From contig NZ_JACHVV010000001.1 of NCBI RefSeq assembly GCF_014190935.1, positions 744,001 to 808,000 of the forward strand: a DNA stretch of 64,000 nucleotides, written 5' to 3'. The translations under genes and the position numbers were made by a program. The DNA is from Chryseomonas sp014190935 (GTDB lineage Bacteria; Pseudomonadota; Gammaproteobacteria; Pseudomonadales; Pseudomonadaceae). This document shows, piece after piece, positions 1-7,564 of the stretch (its first letter is position 1; the number at the start of each line of letters is the position of its first letter). The notes below the pieces were generated by a model, which was not told the DNA's origin, did not search any database, and saw only the letters and a list, made by a program, of their open reading frames with translations.

Positions 1-126
1 GGTGTCGAGGTCGCTGCAAGCGGTGGCCGGGTCACCGAGTTCGGTGACGTCGAAGACAGGGGCGGCGAAGGCCTGGCTGCCGAGCAGCAGGCCGATGGCG
101 AGGGTGAGGGGTTTCAACGCAGGCAT
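1..126 (-). CDS. Exported protein, N-terminal fragment (possibly M13 peptidase)
   Basis: Only the first 42 codons are inside the window; the rest runs off the left edge. The start is an ATG whose complement is at 124-126, preceded by AGGAGA. The N-terminus is a clear Sec signal peptide: positive charge at residue 5, a hydrophobic run of about 12 residues and an AFA-type cleavage site near residues 19-21. The first mature residues (PVFDVTELGDPATACSDLD) resemble the start of Pseudomonas M13 (PepO/neprilysin-like) metallopeptidases, which carry an early Cys-x-Asp-hydrophobic motif. No catalytic motif is visible, so the family is a guess from memory. It lies downstream of nuoN on the same strand, separated from it by a hairpin. 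Confidence 0.5.
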   Translation of the reverse strand, partial: MPALKPLTLAIGLLLGSQAFAAPVFDVTELGDPATACSDLDT

Positions 127-235
127 GGGAGAAAAAGGTCTCCTGGAAAGGACAGGGAAAGCAGGGTAGGGGGCGAGGGTAGCGGTCGGGGTGCGACCCT
201 GCCAAGGGCGGGTCTCTTGCGGACCCCAGAAACGA

Positions 236-259
236 CGATCCCCGCCGAAGCGGGGATCG
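236..259 (-). terminator. Hairpin after nuoN, probable operon terminator
   Basis: A perfect 10-bp stem (236-245 with 250-259) closes a 4-base loop 17 bases beyond the nuoN stop. On the minus strand it is followed by a short T-rich stretch (TCGTTTC) rather than a long T run. It is placed to end the nuo transcript before the next gene. Confidence 0.6.
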
Positions 260-275
260 AGGGCAATGTCCTGGA

Positions 276-1727
276 TCAGAACACCGTCAGCTGCGCCAGT
301 TGCAGCAGCGGCTGCGGATAGACGCCGAGGACGAAGGTCGCGATGGAAATGGCGATCAGCATCACGCCACCGGCGCGCTGCCCCCAGTTCATCGGCGCAT
401 CGTGGCGCTGCAGGCCCTGCTCGGTCAGGTACAGGGTAACCATCACGCGCAGGTAGTAGAACAGGCCGATGGCGCTGCCCAGCACGATGGCTGCGGTCTG
501 CCACCACATGCCCGCTTCCACGCCCACGGTGATGACGTAGAACTTGCCGATGAAGCCGGCGGTGAGGGGAATGCCCGCCAGGGACAGCATCATCACCGTC
601 AGCGCCGCGGTCAGGTACGGACGGCGCCAGAACAGGCCGCGGTACTCGAACAGGGCATCGGCGTCGCGCTGACCGTTGCTCGGGCTGGACATCAGGGTGA
701 TCACGCCGAAGGCGCCCAGGCTGGTGAAGACATAGGTCACCAGGTAGACCGCCACGGCTTCCATCGACAGACCTTCGCCCGAGGCCACCGCCACCAGCAG
801 GTAGCCGAAGTGGGAGATGGAGGAGTAACCCAGCAGACGCTTGAGGTTGCTCTGCATCAGCGCCAGCAGGTTGCCCACCAGCATAGAGGCGATGGCGATG
901 AAGGCGATGGCATCGTGCAGCCAGCCGTCTTCGGTGGCCATGGGCATGGTTTGGAACACCCGCACCAGCACGGCGAACACGGCGACCTTGCTGGCGGTGG
1001 CCAGGAAGGCGCCGACCGGAGCCGGGGAGCCCTCGTAGACGTCCGGGGTCCAGAGGTGGAAGGGCACCAGCGACAGCTTGAAGCCGAGACCGACGATCAG
1101 CATGCCGAGGCCGATTTCCATCAGCAGGCCGGTGCTCGCCGGGGCGTCCATCTGCATGCCGATGTCGGCGAAGTTCAGGCTGCCGGACTGGGCGTACAGC
1201 AGGGCCATGCCGAACAGCAGGATGGCCGAGCCGGCGGCGGACAGCACCAGGTACTTCATGCCGGCTTCCAGGGAGCGGCGATTGAAGTAGCTGTAGGCCA
1301 CCAGGCCGTAGACCGGTACCGACAGCAGTTCCAGACCGATGAACAGGCCGGCGACGTTCTGCGCCGCCACCAGCACCAGACCCCCGGTGGCGGAGATCAG
1401 CAGCAGCAGGTACAGCTCTTCACGGTTGCCCGGATAGCCTTCCATGTAGGCATGCGACAGGGTCATGCAGGCCAGGGTGGCGATCAGGATCAGCGCCATG
1501 TAGAAGCAGGTGAAGCCGTCGATGCGCAGCAGCGGGGTGACGTCGATGGCACCGACGCCAAGGGCCGGGATGCAGGACAGCAGGGCCAGGTTGAGACCGA
1601 TCACGCCCAGGGTGGGAATGAGGGTGTGATCCCGCCGCCAGGCGATGCCCAGCATCACCACCACGGCGGTGAAGCCGGTGATGATGATCGGCAGGAGGGC
1701 GATGAAGTGTTCGTAGGTAAAGGTCAT
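276..1727 (-). CDS. nuoN: NADH-quinone oxidoreductase subunit N
   Basis: NuoN is one of three antiporter-like proton-pumping subunits of the complex I membrane arm. The protein is 483 aa and hydrophobic throughout, with about 14 predicted membrane helices. Residues typical of the family are present: the Glu in LFIGLELLSVPVYGLVAYS, the Lys in GMKYLVLSA, and a central FKLSLVPFHLWTPDVYEGSP segment. An ATG at 1727 (MTFTYEHF) matches the family N-terminus; an in-frame upstream ATG would add 44 low-complexity residues inside nuoM and was rejected. It starts 7 bp after the nuoM stop and is the last gene of the operon. Confidence 0.97.
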   Translation of the reverse strand: MTFTYEHFIALLPIIITGFTAVVVMLGIAWRRDHTLIPTLGVIGLNLALLSCIPALGVGAIDVTPLLRIDGFTCFYMALILIATLACMTLSHAYMEGYPGNREELYLLLLISATGGLVLVAAQNVAGLFIGLELLSVPVYGLVAYSYFNRRSLEAGMKYLVLSAAGSAILLFGMALLYAQSGSLNFADIGMQMDAPASTGLLMEIGLGMLIVGLGFKLSLVPFHLWTPDVYEGSPAPVGAFLATASKVAVFAVLVRVFQTMPMATEDGWLHDAIAFIAIASMLVGNLLALMQSNLKRLLGYSSISHFGYLLVAVASGEGLSMEAVAVYLVTYVFTSLGAFGVITLMSSPSNGQRDADALFEYRGLFWRRPYLTAALTVMMLSLAGIPLTAGFIGKFYVITVGVEAGMWWQTAAIVLGSAIGLFYYLRVMVTLYLTEQGLQRHDAPMNWGQRAGGVMLIAISIATFVLGVYPQPLLQLAQLTVF

Positions 1728-1734
1728 GGCGCTC

Positions 1735-3267
1735 TTACCGGGCGGAAACGAGAGAGGAGAAGGCTTCGCCGAGCCACTGCTGGACACCGGCCATGCTCGC
1801 GGCCGAGGTATCCAGCACCGGCTGCGGATAGACGCCCAGCAGCACCAGCAGCACGCCAAGCAACAGCAGCATCGACAGTTCCCGTGCGTTCAGACCCGGC
1901 AGGGCGCCTTCGGCCTTGGCCGGACCGAAGTAGGCGCGGTGGATCATGATCAGCGAGTAGACCGAGGCGAACACCAGGCCGAAGGTGGCGATGACGGTGA
2001 TCATCGGCACCACCGGGAAGGCGCCCAGCAGGATCAGGAATTCGCCGACGAAGTTGCCGGTACCCGGCAGACCCAGCGAGGCCGAGGCGAAGAACAGACT
2101 CAGCGCCGGCAGGTAGGGCACCCGTGCCCAGAGCCCACCCATCTGGCGCATGTCACGGGTGTGCATGCGCTCATAGAGCTGGCCGCAGAGGATGAACAGA
2201 CCGGCGGCGGAGAGGCCGTGGGCGATCATCTGCACCACCACGCCCTGCAGCGCCTGGGGGCTGCCGGAGTAGATGCCGATCAGCACGAAGCCCATGTGCG
2301 AGACGCTGGAGTAGGCCACCAGGCGCTTGATGTCGGTCTGGGCGAACGACAGGATGGCGCCGTAGAAGATGCCGATGATGCCCAGCCACATGGCGATCGG
2401 CGCGAATTCCGCCGAGGCGTTGGGGAACAGCGGGATGGCGAAGCGCAGCAGGCCGTAGGCGGCGGTCTTCAGCAGGATGCCGGCGAGGTCGACGGAACCG
2501 GCGGTCGGCGCCTGGGCGTGGGCATCCGGCAGCCAGGAGTGCAGCGGCACCACCGGCAGCTTCACCGCGAAGGCGATGAAGAAGCCCAGCATCAGCAGGT
2601 ATTCCAGCTTGGGATCCAGCTGCAGTTGCAACAGGTCTTCGTAGTCGAAGGTCAGGACGCCGGTGGCACCGTAGTTCACCAGCACCAGGGCGATGATCGC
2701 CACCAGCATGATCAGGCCGCTGGCCTGGGTAAAGATGAAGAACTTGGTGGCAGCGGTGATGCGGCTCTTCTTGCCGTCCGCGGAGCTATGGCCCCACAGC
2801 GCGATCAGGAAGTACATCGGCACCAGCATCATTTCCCAGAAGAAAAAGAACAGGAACAGGTCCAGGGCCAGGAACACCCCCACCACGCCGCCGATGATCC
2901 ACAGCAGGTTGAGGTGGAAGAAGCCGACGTGGCGCTGCACTTCGCGCCAAGAGCAGGTCACCGCCAGCACACCGAGCAGCCCGGTGAGCAGGATCATCAG
3001 CAGCGACAGGCCATCGAGGCCGAAGTGCAGGCTGATGCCGAAGCGCGGAATCCAGTTCATCTGGAATTCCGCGGTCCAGGCGGTATCGGCGCCAGGGGCC
3101 GGAGCCAGGCTGTAGTCGCCGTGGGCCCACAGCCAGAGGCCGAGCACTAGCTCCAGCAGCATGGTGAACAGGGCGATCCAGCGGGGCACCAGCGGGCCGG
3201 TCTTTTCCGTGAGGAAACAGAGCAGGCCGCCGATGAAGGGGATCAGGATTAGCCAGGGCAGAAGCAT
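1735..3267 (-). CDS. nuoM: NADH-quinone oxidoreductase subunit M
   Basis: A 510-residue antiporter-like proton-translocating subunit of complex I with about 14 membrane helices. The conserved lysine/histidine helix AVKLPVVPLHSWLPDAHAQA and the Glu in FFFWEMMLVPMYFLIALWG are intact. Length matches Pseudomonas and E. coli NuoM. The ATG start at 3267 (MLLPWLILIPFIGGLLC) lies 27 bp from the nuoL stop. It acts in the distal membrane arm between NuoN and NuoL. Confidence 0.98.
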   Translation of the reverse strand: MLLPWLILIPFIGGLLCFLTEKTGPLVPRWIALFTMLLELVLGLWLWAHGDYSLAPAPGADTAWTAEFQMNWIPRFGISLHFGLDGLSLLMILLTGLLGVLAVTCSWREVQRHVGFFHLNLLWIIGGVVGVFLALDLFLFFFFWEMMLVPMYFLIALWGHSSADGKKSRITAATKFFIFTQASGLIMLVAIIALVLVNYGATGVLTFDYEDLLQLQLDPKLEYLLMLGFFIAFAVKLPVVPLHSWLPDAHAQAPTAGSVDLAGILLKTAAYGLLRFAIPLFPNASAEFAPIAMWLGIIGIFYGAILSFAQTDIKRLVAYSSVSHMGFVLIGIYSGSPQALQGVVVQMIAHGLSAAGLFILCGQLYERMHTRDMRQMGGLWARVPYLPALSLFFASASLGLPGTGNFVGEFLILLGAFPVVPMITVIATFGLVFASVYSLIMIHRAYFGPAKAEGALPGLNARELSMLLLLGVLLVLLGVYPQPVLDTSAASMAGVQQWLGEAFSSLVSAR

Positions 3268-3294
3268 GACGTGTACTTATCCTTAGTCAGGGGG

Positions 3295-5142
3295 TCAGGC
3301 CAGCAGCAGCGCGCCGAGCAACAGCACGGCGCCTCCCACGATGGAAGCCGCGTACCAGCGCAGACGGCCGTTCTCGGTGATGCTCAGTGCCAGGTTGCCG
3401 CCGCGGGCCAGCATCGGGATCAGGCCGATGGCCTGGTCGAAGGGATCGCGACGCAGCAGGCGGGTCAGCAGCAGGTACGGCTTGACGAAGATCAGGTCGT
3501 ACAGCCAGTCGAAGCCCCAGGCGTGATACCACCAGGTCCCGAAGAAGCGACCCGGCGCGCTCTTGGCCAGGCCGTTCACGAAGGAACGCTTGCCGAGGAA
3601 GAGCAGGGCGGCCAGCAGGATACCGGCGATGGCGATGGCCCCCGAGGTGATCTCCAGGGAATGCTTGGCTTCGCCACCGGCATGGCCGATCGATTCCGGC
3701 AGCACGCCCGCCAGTGGCGGCACGATCATCGCGCCGACAAAGGTCGAGAGCACCAGCAGTACCGCTAGCGGCAGGTTGTGGGCGATGCCGTGGCCAGCAT
3801 GGGCCTCGGTATGCGCCGCGCCATGGAAGGTGATGAAGATCAGGCGGAAGGTGTAGATCGAGGTCAGGAAGGCACCGGCCAGGCCTGCGTAGAGCAGGTA
3901 GGTATGACCGCTGGCCATGGCTTCCCAGAGGATCTCGTCCTTGGAGTAGAAACCGGCGGTCACCAGCGGCAGCGCCGCCAGGGCCGAGCCGCCCACCACG
4001 AAGCTGGCGTAGGCCAGGGGGATCTTCTTCCACAGGCCGCCCATCTTGAAGATGTTCTGCTCGTGGTGGCAGGCCAGGATCACCGAACCCGAGGCGAGGA
4101 ACAGCAGCGCTTTGAAGAAGGCGTGGATCATCAGGTGGAAGATCGCCGGTTGCCAGGCGCCGACACCCAGGGCCAGGAACATGTAGCCGATCTGGCTCAT
4201 GGTCGAATAGGCCAGGATGCGCTTGATGTCGGTCTGCACCAGGGCGGCGAAACCGGCCAGCACCAGGGTCACCGCACCGATGATGCCGACCAGGTGCAAG
4301 ATCTCCGGTGCCAGCAGGAACAGGCCGTGGGTCCGGGCGATCAGGTAGACGCCCGCGGTCACCATGGTCGCCGCGTGGATCAGGGCGGAGACCGGGGTGG
4401 GGCCGGCCATGGCGTCCGCCAGCCAGGTCTGCAGCGGCAGCTGGGCCGACTTGCCGACCGCGCCGCCGAGCAGCGCCAGGGTGGCCAGCACGATCAGCGG
4501 ATCACCACTGGCGAAGACGTCGGGCGCCTTCTGCAGCAGCTCCTGGATGTCCAGGGTGCCGAGGGTCATGAACAGGATGAACAGACCGAAGGCCATGAAG
4601 ACGTCGCCGACGCGGGTGACGATGAAGGCCTTCAGCGCCGCGTTGCCGTTAGCGCGCTCGCTGTAGTAGAAGCCGATCAGCAGGTAGCTGCACAGACCCA
4701 CGCCTTCCCAACCGAAGTACAGCAGCAGCAGGTTATCGCCGAGAACCAGCAGCAACATGCTGAAGATGAACAGGTTGGTGTAGGCGAAGAAGCGCGAATA
4801 GCCCTCTTCACCGCGCATGTACCAGGACGCGAACAGGTGGATCAGGAAGCCGACGCCGGTGACCACGCCGAGCATGGTCAGCGACAGGCCATCCAGATAG
4901 AGCGCCATGTTGGGCGCGAAGCCCTCCACGTTCATCCACTGCCAGAGGACGAGGGTCAGGTGGCCATCGGTGGGCGGCGCGACGTGGAAGTTCCAGCCGG
5001 CCCAGGCGGCGACCAGCGCCGCCAGGCCCACCGAACCCACGCCGATCAGCGCGGAAAGATTCTCCGACAGCCGACCGCGGGAAAAGGCCAGCAGGAAATA
5101 GCCGACCAGGGGAAAGGCGAAGGTGAGGGGTAGCAGGTTCAT
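3295..5142 (-). CDS. nuoL: NADH-quinone oxidoreductase subunit L
   Basis: NuoL is the most distal proton-pumping subunit of complex I, with about 16 membrane helices and a long lateral amphipathic helix near the C-terminus. At 615 residues it is full length. Visible family landmarks are FGWEGVGLCSYLLIGFYY with its conserved Glu, KSAQLPLQTWLADAMAGPTP in the central channel helix, and HAFFKALLFLASGSV. The ATG overlaps the nuoK stop by 4 bp (ATGA), indicating translational coupling. Confidence 0.98.
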   Translation of the reverse strand: MNLLPLTFAFPLVGYFLLAFSRGRLSENLSALIGVGSVGLAALVAAWAGWNFHVAPPTDGHLTLVLWQWMNVEGFAPNMALYLDGLSLTMLGVVTGVGFLIHLFASWYMRGEEGYSRFFAYTNLFIFSMLLLVLGDNLLLLYFGWEGVGLCSYLLIGFYYSERANGNAALKAFIVTRVGDVFMAFGLFILFMTLGTLDIQELLQKAPDVFASGDPLIVLATLALLGGAVGKSAQLPLQTWLADAMAGPTPVSALIHAATMVTAGVYLIARTHGLFLLAPEILHLVGIIGAVTLVLAGFAALVQTDIKRILAYSTMSQIGYMFLALGVGAWQPAIFHLMIHAFFKALLFLASGSVILACHHEQNIFKMGGLWKKIPLAYASFVVGGSALAALPLVTAGFYSKDEILWEAMASGHTYLLYAGLAGAFLTSIYTFRLIFITFHGAAHTEAHAGHGIAHNLPLAVLLVLSTFVGAMIVPPLAGVLPESIGHAGGEAKHSLEITSGAIAIAGILLAALLFLGKRSFVNGLAKSAPGRFFGTWWYHAWGFDWLYDLIFVKPYLLLTRLLRRDPFDQAIGLIPMLARGGNLALSITENGRLRWYAASIVGGAVLLLGALLLA

Positions 5143-5447
5143 CCGTGCATCTCGCTGGCGGCATCGACGTCGAGGGTGTGGAAGCGGCGATAGAGCTGCA
5201 GCAGGATCGCCAGGCCGATACTGGCCTCGGCGGCGGCCAGGCTCAGCACCAGGATGAACATCACCTGGCCGTCGGGAGCGCCCCAGCGGCTACCCGCGAC
5301 CACGAAGGCCAGGGCGGAGGCGTTCATCATGATTTCCAGACTCATGAGCACGAAGAGGATGTTGCGGCGGACCATCAGGCCCACCAGGCCAAGGGCGAAC
5401 AGGGCGCCGGCGAGGGCCAGGCCGTGTTCCAGAGGTATGGCGTTCAT
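5139..5447 (-). CDS. nuoK: NADH-quinone oxidoreductase subunit K
   Basis: A 102-residue protein with three membrane helices, the normal NuoK size. Two membrane-embedded glutamates needed for proton transfer in the family are present (in MSLEIMMNA and AAAEASIGLA). The start MNAIPLEHGLALAG at 5447 was chosen on homology; extending to an upstream start would add 29 residues overlapping nuoJ. It ends in the 4-bp overlap with nuoL. Confidence 0.97.
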   Translation of the reverse strand: MNAIPLEHGLALAGALFALGLVGLMVRRNILFVLMSLEIMMNASALAFVVAGSRWGAPDGQVMFILVLSLAAAEASIGLAILLQLYRRFHTLDVDAASEMHG

Positions 5448-5472
5448 TGGCTGTTCTCCAGTCCTTGGCGAC

Positions 5473-5985
5473 TCACTCGCCGATCCCGTCTTTGACGTCG
5501 CTGCGACCCAGGTGATAGGCCGCGACCAGGGCACCCAGCAGCAGCATGGAGGCCAGTTCGACCGCCAGCAGATAGGGTCCGAACAGGCTGATGCCGACGG
5601 CCTTGGCCTCTACCGAGGTATGCCCGATGGCGGCGCCGCCCGGCGTGCGCGAGAGCACCACCAGCAGTTCCACCAGCAGCGCACCGGCAAGGATCGACGG
5701 ACCTATCCAGACCTTGGGGGTTAGCCACTTGCGTTCCTGCTCGGCGACGACCGGCCCGAGGTTGAGCATCATCACCACGAAGACGAACAGCACCATGATG
5801 GCACCGGCGTAGACGATGATCTCCAGGGCGCCGGCGAAGGGCGCGCCCAGGGCGAAGAACACCATGGACACGGCCAGCAGCGAGATGATCAGGTACAGCA
5901 GCGCATGCACCGGATTGGTGTTGGTGATCACCCGGAAGGTGGCCAGGACGGCCACCCCAGCGGAGAAATAGAAGGCGAATTCCAC
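5473..5985 (-). CDS. nuoJ: NADH-quinone oxidoreductase subunit J
   Basis: NuoJ is a 170-residue, five-helix subunit linking the peripheral and membrane arms of complex I. The conserved third-helix region FAGALEIIVYAGAIMVLFVFVVMM is seen across residues 53-77. The start is GTG (complement at 5983-5985) giving MEFAFYFSAG, preceded by AAGGAG at good spacing; it lies 9 bp after nuoI. Confidence 0.96.
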   Translation of the reverse strand: MEFAFYFSAGVAVLATFRVITNTNPVHALLYLIISLLAVSMVFFALGAPFAGALEIIVYAGAIMVLFVFVVMMLNLGPVVAEQERKWLTPKVWIGPSILAGALLVELLVVLSRTPGGAAIGHTSVEAKAVGISLFGPYLLAVELASMLLLGALVAAYHLGRSDVKDGIGE

Positions 5986-5994
5986 GACAGCTCC

Positions 5995-6543
5995 TTAGGG
6001 CAGCAGGCTCTTCACGTTGATCGGCTCTGCCTCGCTCTGCGCGGCACCCTTGGGCTTGCCCGCGATGGCCATGCCGGCCACGCGGTAGAAGTTGTATTCC
6101 GGATACTTGCCCGGACCCGAGATCAGCAGGTCCTGCTTCTCGTACACCAGCTCCTGGCGCTTGAACTCGGACATTTCGAAATCCGGGGTCAGCTGGATGG
6201 CGGTGGTGGGGCAGGCCTCCTCGCACATGCCGCAGAAGATGCAGCGCGAGAAGTTGATGCGGAAGAACTCCGGGTACCAGCGACCGTCTTCGGCTTCGGT
6301 CTTCTGCAGCGAGATGCAGCCGACCGGGCAGGCCACGGCGCACAGGTTGCACGCCACGCAGCGCTCCTGGCCGTCGGGGTCACGGGTGAGCACGATGCGG
6401 CCCCGGTAGCGCGGCGGCAGGTACACGGGTTCCTCGGGGTATTGCAGGGTGTCGCGCTTGCGGAAGGCGTGGCCGAAGACCATCACGATGCTGCGCAACT
6501 GGGTGTAGGTGCCATGCAGGACGTGCAAGATTTCCTTGATCAT
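5995..6543 (-). CDS. nuoI: NADH-quinone oxidoreductase subunit I, 2x[4Fe-4S] ferredoxin-like
   Basis: A 182-residue peripheral-arm subunit carrying clusters N6a and N6b. Two ferredoxin motifs are intact, CVACNLCAVACPVGC and CIFCGMCEEACPTTA. It passes electrons from NuoG toward NuoB and quinone. The ATG at 6543 gives MIKEILHVLHGTYTQL, a normal family N-terminus. The gene sits 10 bp after nuoH. Confidence 0.98.
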   Translation of the reverse strand: MIKEILHVLHGTYTQLRSIVMVFGHAFRKRDTLQYPEEPVYLPPRYRGRIVLTRDPDGQERCVACNLCAVACPVGCISLQKTEAEDGRWYPEFFRINFSRCIFCGMCEEACPTTAIQLTPDFEMSEFKRQELVYEKQDLLISGPGKYPEYNFYRVAGMAIAGKPKGAAQSEAEPINVKSLLP

Positions 6544-6553
6544 GACGGATACC

Positions 6554-7564
6554 TCACTGGCCGATGGCCGGCGAGGCGCTGTAGAGCACCACCGCGCCGG
6601 TCACCAGCAGGTTGATCAGGGTCAGGGGCAGGCAGAACTTCCAGCTGAAGGCCATTACCTGGTCGTAGCGCGGACGCGGAATGGACGCGCGCAGCAGGAT
6701 GAAGATCATGATGAAGAAGGCGGTCTTCAGGGCGAACCAGAAAAACGACAGCCAGGGCAGGGTGTCCAGGAAGGGACCGTGCCAGCCGCCGAAGAACAGG
6801 GTCACCAGCAGCGCCGAGATCAGCACGATGCCGATGTACTCGCCGACGAAGAACATGCCCCACTTCATGCCCGCGTATTCGATGTGGTAACCGTCGGCGA
6901 GCTCCTGCTCGGCCTCCGGCTGATCGAAGGGATGGCGGTGGGTGACGGCGATGCCGGCGATGAAGAAGGTGCAGAAGCCGAAGAACTGGGGAACGATGAA
7001 CCACCAGCCCTGGTGCTGCGCCTCGACGATGTCCCTCATGTTGAAGGAACCCGTCACCGCGACGATGCCCATCACCGACAGACCCATGAACACCTCGTAG
7101 GAGAGGGTCTGGGCCGAGGCGCGCATGGCGCCCAGCAGCGAGAACTTGTTGTTGCTCGCCCAGCCGGCGAAGAGCACGGCATAGACGTTGACGCCGGCCA
7201 TGGCGAAGAAGAACAGCAGGCCGACGTTCAGGTCCGCCACGCCCCAGGTGGGGGTGATCGGGATGACCGAGAAGGCCACCAGCAGCGAACCCATGGCGAT
7301 CACCGGCGCCAGGCTAAAGATCATCTTGTCGGCGAACGGAGGCGTCCAGTCCTCCTTGAAGAACATCTTCAGCATGTCGGCACCGAGCTGAAAGGCGCCG
7401 AAGGGACCGACCCGGTTGGGGCCGTGGCGGTCCTGCCAGAGACCCAGCAGGCGCCGTTCGACGAAGCTCAGCAGCGCGCCGCAAATGACCACCGCCAGGA
7501 GGATGACGATGGCCTTGAGGATGCCGATCACCACGGCGATGAGGGTGGGGGTGAGCCAGGTCAT
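6554..7564 (-). CDS. nuoH: NADH-quinone oxidoreductase subunit H
   Basis: NuoH forms much of the quinone-binding chamber at the junction of complex I's two arms. It is 336 residues with about eight membrane helices. Recognisable segments are ERRLLGLWQDRHGPNRVGP, the DQPEAEQELADGYHIEYAG acidic loop implicated in quinone coupling, and RASIPRPRYDQVM near the end. The start overlaps the nuoG stop by 4 bp. Confidence 0.98.
   Translation of the reverse strand: MTWLTPTLIAVVIGILKAIVILLAVVICGALLSFVERRLLGLWQDRHGPNRVGPFGAFQLGADMLKMFFKEDWTPPFADKMIFSLAPVIAMGSLLVAFSVIPITPTWGVADLNVGLLFFFAMAGVNVYAVLFAGWASNNKFSLLGAMRASAQTLSYEVFMGLSVMGIVAVTGSFNMRDIVEAQHQGWWFIVPQFFGFCTFFIAGIAVTHRHPFDQPEAEQELADGYHIEYAGMKWGMFFVGEYIGIVLISALLVTLFFGGWHGPFLDTLPWLSFFWFALKTAFFIMIFILLRASIPRPRYDQVMAFSWKFCLPLTLINLLVTGAVVLYSASPAIGQ

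Noticed and set aside
300..5133. Several plus-strand frames of 450-550 residues across nuoN, nuoM and nuoL
   Set aside because: They are antisense shadows: low in hydrophobic residues, rich in His and Gln, and opposite full-length complex I subunits.
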